From assembly GCA_016584305.1 (NCBI GenBank), contig JACEEZ010005897.1, forward strand, positions 24,833 through 88,832: DNA of 64,000 nt, given 5' to 3'. Within the stretch, counting starts at the first letter, position 1. Each line of letters starts with the position of its first letter. Made by a program: the position numbers and the translations under genes. This document shows positions 55,311 through 64,000 of the stretch, piece by piece. The notes beneath the pieces were generated by a model that was given only the letters and a program-made list of their open reading frames with translations, was not told the DNA's origin and searched no databases. This stretch comes from Chionoecetes opilio. Lineage: Eukaryota > Arthropoda > Malacostraca > Decapoda > Majidae.

Positions 55311-55534
55311 ATGGAGTGGTAGAAATTCCTGCTTCTCTTTGGGCGCGGGTGTGGAATTACCGCCAGAGTCTGTTCAGGGGTAAGCCACCAGTGATTGTAT
55401 TCCATTATAAGCCAAAACCTCTGTCTTGTTTTTACTTTTCATTCTTTCCCCTTCGAGTATACTTCCCTGTATTTTGTTGTTTGTTGAATTGTTTGATTTA
55501 TTATCTGGTTATTTACTTTTTTACTGTTTGTGTG

Positions 55535-55680
<146 letters not shown>

Positions 55681-55970
55681 TCATATGTACCAAAAGATCG
55701 ATGGGAAGGAGTCTGAATATCTCACGTCTCACAAAGTCACGCTGTTAGGCCCTGAATGTCATTAATATTACCTTGGGGTGCAATCCGCGGCTCGGCATTG
55801 ATGAGGAGGTCCTGCGTCATCACCATTGCTAAGTTCTTACGTATCACTGCCTTCATGTTCATGACATTAGGTGTGCTGCTCGGCGTAAGGTATTCACGAA
55901 GTATACTCTCAGAAATGACGGGTACATTTATGGTAGAATTGTTATATCGCACCATTTCTACCCTTTTTAC

Positions 55971-56032
55971 ATAAGAACATAAGAAAATAAGGAAGCTACA
56001 AGAGGCTGAGACCTACACGAGGTAGTTCCTGT
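55971..56032 (+). repeat. Dispersed short repeat, copy 6 (family D)
   Basis: ATAAGGAAGCTACAAGAGGC followed by a GCCGC deletion and then GAGGTAGTTCCTG. Confidence 0.75.
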
Positions 56033-56606
56033 ATTATGGTCTATCTCCATCATCATTATTCCTCAGTATTTCCATGACTGGAGAATTAACAGGCTGCCTT
56101 CACCTTTGTGTGATTGCTGTGTCTGTCTGTTATCATTTCCACCGTAAGGCGTGTAAATTTTCATGGCTTTCAAATACGTGACTTTTTGGCCTTTGCATCA
56201 TCACTTCTGAAAAAATTAGTCGTCAGTGGTCCAAACTTAGGGACTGACGCATGCATTATCCACAAATAGTTTCCATGTAAATCCACCGTAATAGTTTTTT
56301 TTTGTGATAGGAAAAACGAATAAATTAAAGTGGAAAATACACATTGGTTTAAAAAATAAGTTATTCAATAAAATAAAATATCTATATATTATTTGTTTTT
56401 CATTTTTCATTCCTGGCACTTAAAATAAAAGTTTTATTGGTAATTTGTGTATTATTCACGTCGTTTGGGAATTGTTAACATTGACAAAGTAGACGTAAAC
56501 GTAGTCCTTCCTGCACCACACAGATCTTTCATGTCAAGGTTTCGCAGGGAGAAGGACGGTGACGTAGCGACCACTCAGAACTCATGTAACTGAACTCCTG
56601 AACTCG

Positions 56607-57020
56607 GGAAGGTGGTCGCTGCCGATGTAACTAGATTTGAAAGAGTATTCCATTGGTATTTTGATTGATTTTTGTGAAGCAGTATTTTCCATTGGTATTA
56701 TGTTATCACTTACTAAGGCATTGATAATTATAATAGACAACCACCCTCTTTAGAAGGTGGTCGCTGCCGATGTAACTAGATTTGAAAGAGTATTCCATTG
56801 GTATTTTGTCATCACTTACTTAGGCATTAGTAATAGTCCTGAGAAGTTGGTTGCTGCTAATATTACTAGATTTGAAAGTGTTCCATTAGTATTTTTATAT
56901 CAATTACTGCGACATTAGTAAAGTCCTGAGAAGTTAGTTGCTGCCGATATTACAAGATTTAGAAGCATATTCCATTGGTATTTTGTTATCAATTACTGAG
57001 GCATTGGTAAGTCCTGAAGT
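56607..57020 (+). repeat. Diverged tandem repeat, unit about 88 bp
   Basis: GGTGGTCGCTGCCGATGTAA and TCCATTGGTATTTT modules begin near 56607, 56753, 56842 and 56930. The last three are spaced 88-89 bp; the first spacing has about 57 bp extra. Not coding. Confidence 0.75.
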
Positions 57021-57317
57021 TAATCACGGGAACAATGGTCTCTGCGTCACCTGAGAGAAAGATCTTGCCCCCAACCTCCACCTTTACCATTCCCTTTCAG
57101 CACGGATCCAGGAAATAAGTTTCCTTTCATCGAAGGTTATTTGATTGGGACGCAGATTTGTGACGAGGAAGTAACGGGATGATGAAAGGTGCGTCGTGAC
57201 GAGATACAAACAGTAATGAGGGTCTACTGATTGTATGAAAATGTTTATATTCATGTTAAATTCACTTACGTTGCCATTAAGGGAAGCTGGTTACGCCCCC
57301 TTTGCCGATTACATCAG

Positions 57318-57387
57318 TGTGTGTGTGTGTGTGTGTGTGTGCGTGTGCGTGTGCGTGTGCGTGTGCGTGTGCGTGTGCGTGTGCGTC

Positions 57388-57443
<56 letters not shown>
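57318..57443. repeat. (GT)n / (GTGTGC)n compound
   Basis: GT, then GTGTGC hexamers (57339-57387), then GT, the same pattern as at 53539. Confidence 0.97.
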
Positions 57444-57444
<1 letters not shown>

Positions 57445-58117
57445 CATGTGTATTAATAGTCATGGTGATCACATTATTTTCATCAGTTATATATATATTT
57501 TCTATTTTAACATATCTCATTTTGCTTTGATTCCTTTCTTCTCCCTCTAAGTTTCATCGTTGTGAGAAAGAAGCGACATAATTCTCTGACGGGAAGAAGT
57601 CAGTGTAAAATTGACCTTTTTTTTTGGCTTCCTCAGACGGTTCAATTAACTGTTCGATAACTGAGACCAGGAATGAACCTATTAACAAGTGTTGTTAGAA
57701 ACGTACATTGTCAATCTGATCGCTTAATGGAATCGTAACCAATAATGAAGAAGTTTGTACCTATCATCCAAACGTGCTGCTTGACGGCATTGTATCACTC
57801 ATTGCGTTACAAGATCCCATGTCACCTATAAATGCAAACTCATTTTCAACATATCATATTCAATTTTTTTCTCCTGGTTCTTGTTATATTTTTTTTTATT
57901 CTTTAATACAGTTTTCCACTAATATATATATTTTTTCAGAACTTTTGTTCTTGGTTACACAAGTTTTGTTGTGTATGTTTGCGTGTGTATCCGTCTTCCA
58001 TCTATCCATCTATCCGTCATATCTATCCCTCTTTAGATGTTATTATGTAGGCGCCTTTATGATCTATTCTTCCACTACAGTCTTTTCTTTTTAACAAGGG
58101 AAAAATGTCATTATATC
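57444..58117. other. AT-rich unique stretch
   Basis: No gene recognised; borders the TIR element at 58118. Confidence 0.4.
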
Positions 58118-59552
58118 TTAAAGTAATCGTCCAGACCCAATTCTTTTTTGCCGAATTATGTTGAATATACATTCAAAACACCTAATCCACCAAAAATAAT
58201 TGATTTCCAGGCCTTATTTCCGTAAAAACACGACTTTTGTAAAAAGCGCGCGAAAAAAAAAATCTTCCCTCCAACAGGGCTACGACTGTTATTGATGACG
58301 TCAGAACAGGGACGCCCGCAGACACTCTGTCTGACACCTGTCGGCAAATGTTATGATGAGCTATTGTATTTCGGTGTAAGACAGTGAATCTGTCGCTGTG
58401 ACAGATCTAGAGTACGATGCTCAATCTGACACCGAAAGAAATGACGCTGGTCGCGTATACTATGAGGAAAACGAACCTCAGATTGTCATGGGATCCTATA
58501 TGTTTGAGCCCGAGTACGAGGTGGATGAACAGGTGTTAGCAGAGCCTGAGGTTCAGCAGGAGGACCTGGCACTTCTCCAAAACATGGATTGGTAAATAAG
58601 GTTAAACCATGTGTGTGTGGGAATCACAATGAAGGTACTTTCGAGAAAATCCTATGGTTAGTTTTGGAGCTACAGTCAAACGTCATTACTCGGAAACCAC
58701 ATACTAGCATTAACTACAGCATAGAGTTGGAAAATATGCGGGCGGGAAGGCAGAAAGTGTGACACCCACACCACCACAGGGTCTCTCACCACAGGGCACG
58801 CCCACTCCACAACTGGTTTACTTGGCTTACTTGGTCTTGTTAAGAGGCAAAGCCACACAGTCGTGGTGGTCCACCGCTGCTGCCAGTCCTGGCGTCCCTG
58901 TCTAACAGGGCCACCTGGTCTGGTATGGTGTTGGACTGAGTCACTGTCTTACGGGGGGGGCGCCGCCCTTGTCCAGCACACCCGTGTACACAGGCTCACC
59001 TCACACTCGTCGTCCCAACCCACACACTGGGTATAGGCGACTAGTCGCGCTGCACACTCTCACCCAGTCTTTCACCCGCTGTGTACCCTCACTACACACC
59101 GTTTCTCAACACAACTGCTCGCCCCAACACACTATAGGCGTGTATCACCCTACACACGCCACTCCTTTCCGTGTGCAAACTTTTCTCGAAAGGCACAGCT
59201 GTCTTGCTGCACCCATAAAGAATGCATGCATGTGGCATATAGCAAAAAAAATCTATCAGAAACACCCAAATATCTTCAAGTACTATATTTATCTCTGTGT
59301 TTACGTGCCTCTCTGATCAAGCGCGGGAAGATGATCCTCCCTGATGCTACGTCACCGAGCCTGAGCCTGAGCGTCTGCAAACCTTGAGAGCGTTTTGAAA
59401 ACTCGGGGAATTTGCAGATTTTGATTGCGGATTATTTAAAAACGGCTGACTGGATACAAAAAGTGACGACGTATTGTTGATATACTCGTTAATGGCTATG
59501 ATTTGATTGCATTAAATCAGGAATGATGAAATGGTCTGGACGATTACTTTAA
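58118..59552. mobile_element. 1.4-kb element bounded by perfect 20-bp inverted repeats
   Basis: TTAAAGTAATCGTCCAGACC at 58118-58137 is repeated exactly in inverse orientation at 59533-59552. The outermost four bases are TTAA on both sides, so a TTAA target duplication as in piggyBac-like elements is possible. Beyond 20 bp the arms diverge. The interior carries a short P2X7-like frame (58383-58592) and a CACACAC-rich plus frame (58969-59316) of no known family. No transposase is present. Confidence 0.55.
58383..58592 (+). CDS. Short acidic exon fragment, P2X7-tail-like
   Basis: An open frame between TAA (58377) and TAA (58593) has no ATG near its start; coding would need an upstream acceptor. 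It is strongly acidic and contains SYMFEPEYEVDE and then LLQNMDW. This order (an FEP motif, acidic spacer, then an aromatic DW) recalls the N-terminal part of the P2X7 intracellular-domain family, where DWC-x-CG-x-C follows. Here GTAAAT, a plausible donor, overlaps the end of the Trp codon, and CVCGNHNEG occurs in another frame 17 bases later. Either an exon ends here or the copy is broken. It lies within the inverted-repeat element. Family assignment is tentative. Confidence 0.3.
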
Positions 59553-59557
59553 AGTTT

Positions 59558-59725
59558 CATGCTTAAAAGTATGCCTATATTGACCTGATAATATGGTTAA
59601 CTATGATTAAATACAACTAAAATTAAGAAGAACCGTACTTTTCTCTTCTCCTGGCATTAAATATCAGTCAGTAAACAACAAAGAGTCCGAATTTTTCACC
59701 GCGTTAAAAAGAACACAGTATAGTT
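59558..59725 (+). repeat. Dispersed family E, copy 3
   Basis: ATGCTTAAAAGTATGCCTAT, GGTTAACTATGATTAAATAC and GGCATTAAATATCAGTCAGT match copies 1 and 2 at 40.9-41.2 kb. It starts 6 bases after the right inverted repeat of the 1.4-kb element. Confidence 0.7.
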
Positions 59726-59729
59726 TTAT

Positions 59730-60280
59730 TCATTTTTATAATCAACCTACTCCTCCATTCCATCCTCACCATTTTCCTTTTATTCATACTTCTCATTCTA
59801 CGCCTTCATTCATCCTCAGCATATTCCCTTTCTTCTCCCTTTCTTCTTTCTCTTCCTTTTCTTCTTCTTTCTTCTTTCCTCATCATCTTCCCTTTCTTCT
59901 TCCCTTTTTTCTTCTTTCTTCTTCTACGTCTTCGTCCACCCCTCATCACCATCTCATCGTCATTCTCCTCTACCACCTCTTCCTCCGTCATTTCTCTTAC
60001 CCTACCCCTCCTCCCCTTCTGCGGGTATACATTCACCCGAGTCTCGTCTTAGATGCAGATTTTTCACCCGTCAGACTCACCTTGCAAGCACTCTTTAGCA
60101 TATTCATCGCTCCATCCATTTGGCCCTCCATTAATTTTACCTCTTCGCCATTATTTCACTCATCCCTCAACCTCCCTATTCGCCAATTAAAACATAAATC
60201 TGTCGGCACTCGGACCAAAGCAGACCCAACAGGGCGCTTTCCTAACTGCTTGCCCTCCTGCCCTGTTGATATTGCTCAGT
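59730..60280. other. Pyrimidine-rich unique stretch
   Basis: TTCTTC/CTTCTT-rich from 59810 to 60000; no gene recognised. Confidence 0.4.
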
Positions 60281-60282
60281 AT

Positions 60283-60428
<146 letters not shown>

Positions 60429-60452
60429 TCTTGATCATGAAGTGGACTCGTG

Positions 60453-60456
<4 letters not shown>

Positions 60457-60508
<52 letters not shown>
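60457..60508. repeat. (GT)n microsatellite
   Basis: About 26 GT units, followed by GTCT-rich sequence to 60575. Confidence 0.95.
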
Positions 60509-60510
<2 letters not shown>

Positions 60511-60589
60511 CTATCTGTCTGTCTATATGTGTGTCTGTTTAGATTTAGATGTCTGTCTGTCTGCCTTGTCTCTCTGGACGTGAAGAGAG

Positions 60590-61370
60590 GCATACTTATA
60601 ATAATAATAAGGATCGTTGAAATGATGCCTTTTGAGATGAGCAAGAAGATTTTATAATTCTATAATCTTATGTATCAATCAGGAATATAAACAAGCGCTA
60701 ATACAGGATGAAAATCATACTGCAGAAATCCTTGTGTGCTGTTCTTTGCAACCAACCAAGTATTTTTGCAGCACAAGCAAGGCAGCCATTCTGAAGCACA
60801 GCATAAAACTGCTTCATCCATTACCTTTGCTCCCACGCTGCCCGATGCCCAACAATTATTAGTAGAAGAATGGCGAATACAATCATAGCTGGAAGGATAA
60901 ATGGAGGATATCATCGAGTCGTAGCCGTGTATTACTTTTTAATAATAAGGAAAGAAATACAAAAAGTTAAAGAAAAAGACTAAACAAATTGAAAACTTGC
61001 ATGAGAGAAGTCACTTAGGAAATAGTAAATGGACTAAATTATATGTGAAGGAATTGTTTTGAATAAGATAACACTTATTCAGCGGATAATTTCTAGGAAG
61101 CAACCCACGATTTATTAAATATCTGAATAATATAATTTGAAAGAAATTCTTCAGACTGAATAAAAAGATGAAGAAGAAAGAAGATGAAGAAAAGAATGAA
61201 TGATTCGTTCGCTTAGAGCTAGAACAAGAATTATAATAAAAAGATGGAGAAAGAGATCTGCGCTTTAGGAGGCAATCATGTAAAAAAAATGAACTAGAAT
61301 GTAAACCACGAGTATGGAAAACATTTGGAAGCAGAAAACATTGGCTTTTATTTGCCGGGTTTTTTTTTTT

Positions 61371-61403
<33 letters not shown>

Positions 61404-61670
61404 GTGCGCGAGTTATCTGTTTATCACTGCATTAACGTCAAAGATGCTGCATTAAATTTTCCCATTATAGTACTTCCTGTTATATTTTTATCGTCTCTCT
61501 CCATTCATTATTCAAATCACGCCTTGATAAGCCTTGATAGTCCTCCTTACAACTTATCATTCCTTCTTTATTACGGCTTTCATGAGTTTTATTAATGAGT
61601 TTATCTTTATTTTTCCTCGTTGTATATCAAAGCGAATTGTAAAAGACTCCACCTGTTATACTCTAGTTCG
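60590..61670. other. AT-rich unique stretch
   Basis: Short (GT)n at 61372-61406. No gene recognised. Confidence 0.4.
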
Positions 61671-61721
61671 CACTACCCCCCCCCCCCGCCACACACACAC
61701 ATTCACACACACACACACACC

Positions 61722-62166
61722 GCGCGATGGTCATGTTGATAACGTGACGGCCTCCCACTCTGTGGGTAGGCGGTTCGAGTCCTCGAGCTCCCGATGATTT
61801 TTCACTGACAAATTCGGGCGGTTACTGTCCCCCTTGAGCAAGGGGATGGGGGTGTGTGGTGTGTGAGGTCCCAGCATTGCCCAAAGATCGGTAATAATGA
61901 GCTCCAAGCTCGCACTGCGAAGGTAAAAACCGGCGATCGCGAGCCAGCTCGCGTGGACAAGACCATGGGTGAATAACACACACACAGGACGCTGGTACCA
62001 AGGGGCAAGGGGAGGAGAGGGTAGGGTGAGGATGTAAATGCCTCGAGGGGGTGTGGTTTCTACCCAAGTCTCACGTTTCGTCACACAGGGTGGCCTGGAG
62101 GAAGCCCGAACCGCTAACCTTTTAATTAAGATGCAAGCACGGTAGTCAATTGTGCCATCGGGTGCG
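61722..62166 (+). mobile_element. Degenerate tRNA-like SINE with long body
   Basis: GCGATGGTCATGTTGATAAC is A-box-like, and GGCGGTTCGAGTCCTCG is B-box-like. About 360 bp of body follow (CAAATTCGGGCGG, GAGCCAGCTCGCGTGG), and the element ends at or before the (GA)n at 62168. Confidence 0.45.
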
Positions 62167-62167
62167 A

Positions 62168-62441
<274 letters not shown>

Positions 62442-62444
62442 TCA

Positions 62445-63695
62445 TGCTTTGATATTTAATGTACCGGAATTGCTATGTCTAATCTAGCGTCCAAGCAATT
62501 TCTCGCTGGTAAGGGAACAGTAGCCTTTTGCTGTGTCGATGAAAGTGTTATAAATGTCTAATATACAAAGGGTCAAATGGCAGTGTGACATCCGTATGAG
62601 ACAAGGGAAGGGAACACCTATCACAACTCTTCTGTAATTTCCTGTGGCTCTCAGAACATATACTTTCGTAAAAATTTATTATGTAACACGAAATTATGTA
62701 TACGAGTATTTTATAGCGTAGCAGTATACCTGTATTGCCTAGAAATTAAGATATGAACGATGGCTGCTGGAATTTTTGCAATATATCAATTTACCGTGCG
62801 GGAAAAAAATAAGATGAAGCGTAAGTGAGTGAGTCTTAGTTTCCTTGTTTTTATTGAGTGACCAAGTGTGTGGTCCATTGAGACTGTCGGCTTCTCTTAT
62901 AGTGGAGCTGCTTCTAGGCTAGAAAATGAGGTATACTTTGCACTTTCTTAGAACAAAACCAAACCAGGCTCATTTGAATCGGATTGATGTCTATTTGATG
63001 ATGCGAAAATCATGGTTGTAGTTCGCCGAAAGGTGTCCAACGTAGCAAATTAACCCCTTGTTTGCGATGACAACAGAAAAAATTTGGAATTCCAGAATTT
63101 TACTTTATCTTGATGTTTCACACATTTAATCATCCTTTTAAGGTTAGAGTACCATTATATATTCCCCTAGGATATCATACTTACTCATTAATATGTTTTT
63201 TGATATCAAAGGGATCATGCCCAGAATTTCCATGAAATTTGGCTTTTTGGGGGGACTTTTCACGATATTGCATAATAAAAGCATATGAAATGGACACAAA
63301 TAATAAAAAGTAGGGAACAAAACAAATTCATATTCAACTGGGAAGATCTCAGTTTAATATTAAGATTCCCACCTTCCTCAACCTCATCGTATAACATAGT
63401 TATTAACCCCTTTAAAGCCAAACAAGTATGAACCTGGAAAATGGCAAATGATTGCGGAGATAGCGATTGCTCCTTTTTCAACTAAATACTACATGTCCTA
63501 AGTAAATAAATGCAATTTATCATATTGACAACATTCAAATATCTTCAATTTACCTCTCTTTAATCACCAACATAGCAGATTGACAGGATTATATGGCTTA
63601 ATTGAGTACCATACCCAATATTTTGATAAGCATTTATATTTCAATGAGATCCTTTCCCTCAGGTTCATCACCAAATTCCGTAACAACCATAACAA
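62445..63695. other. AT-rich unique stretch with two TTAACCCCTT sites
   Basis: TTAACCCCTTG at 63050 and TTAACCCCTTT at 63403 resemble the piggyBac-like MITE end at 40152, but both point the same way. No gene recognised. Confidence 0.4.
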
Positions 63696-63701
63696 CCATG
63701 G

Positions 63702-63892
63702 GTATTCCGTAGTGTAGGGGTAGCACGCTCGGTTCACAACCGAGAAGTCCCGGGTTCGATCCCCGGGCGGAGCGGAAACAGTTGGGCTGTTTCCTTAAAA
63801 CCCGAGCCCCTGTCCACCCAGCAGTGAATGGGTACCGGGTGTTAGCCGGGTGTTTGTAACCCACCTCCCGGGGTGCTGGCTTCGGCCAACAC
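63702..63892 (+). mobile_element. tRNA-Val-derived SINE, plus strand
   Basis: The tRNA-like head at 63703-63775 has A box TAGTGTAGGGGTAGCACG, anticodon arm CTCGG-TTCACAA-CCGAG (CAC, Val), T arm with GGGTTCGATCCCC, and an acceptor stem with one A-C mismatch and wobble pairs. The body matches 24797-24991. A retained body after the head argues against a functional tRNA gene. Confidence 0.85.
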
Positions 63893-64000
63893 TATAAACA
63901 CTAGCAGACAGCTCTCTAGGGGTAGTCTGAGAGAGAGCTGTCTGGTTACAGTGGAGATCCATCTCAGCTGCGTCGATAACTGACGAAATTCTTCAAACAT

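Noticed and set aside
63703..63775. Functional tRNA-Val gene
   Set aside because: An acceptor-stem mismatch and the attached SINE body shared with another locus point to a SINE.

Overview
This window looks like eukaryotic, intron-rich, gene-poor DNA from an arthropod, most likely a decapod crustacean. The evidence is a run of the arthropod telomere pentamer TTAGG at 9545-9619, several tRNA-derived SINEs, short TIR elements of piggyBac-like and Tigger/pogo-like type, and an extreme load of (GA)n, (GT)n and other microsatellites, many over 100 bp. There are no operons, ribosome binding sites or other bacterial hallmarks. Nearly every long open frame is a by-product of stop-free tandem repeats (runs of Ser-Leu, Arg-Glu, Cys-Val or His-Thr) and is not annotated as a gene.

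Layout. 1-4.4 kb: microsatellites ((GGGAA)n, (GA)n, (TG)n, 0.9 kb of (ATCT)n). 5.1-6.5 kb: a 41-copy 33-bp minisatellite. 8.0-8.8 kb: a 12-bp array, G5-rich on the minus strand. 9.5-10.1 kb: interstitial TTAGG followed by an 85-bp tandem repeat. 11.2-12.5 kb: a Tigger-like non-autonomous transposon. 12.9-22.5 kb: dense, often noisy microsatellites, some probably unpolished assembly, ending in a plausible 54-bp exon at 22527-22580. 22.6-32.7 kb: mostly unique non-coding DNA with a tRNA-Val SINE and perfect (GA)n, (CT)n and (CCT)n tracts. 33.0-33.7 kb: a GC-rich island with a minus-strand frame broken by one stop. 34.5-39.9 kb: microsatellites and a 23-bp minisatellite. 40.1-41.2 kb: a piggyBac-like MITE and an inverted pair of one dispersed family. 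41.6-44.1 kb: a GC-rich island with a long hairpin, a palindromic 33-bp minisatellite, a 102-bp duplication and the only strong gene. 45-64 kb: SINEs, further minisatellites, a 1.4-kb TIR element with a short P2X7-like exon fragment, and more microsatellites.

The one convincing protein-coding locus is 42615-44084 (+). It is an intronless frame whose zinc ribbon (C-x-H-x15-C-x2-C-G), two cyclin-like helical repeats and Lys-rich tail with a bipartite nuclear signal resemble a very divergent TFIIB-family transcription factor. One in-frame TAG splits it inside the second cyclin repeat. It could be a decayed or stop-readthrough copy of a cellular, transposon or endogenous large-DNA-virus gene; the sequence alone does not decide.

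No genes here can be seen to work together as a pathway. The main interest is the TFIIB-like locus, the TIR element with the P2X7-like fragment, and the variety of structured tandem repeats.
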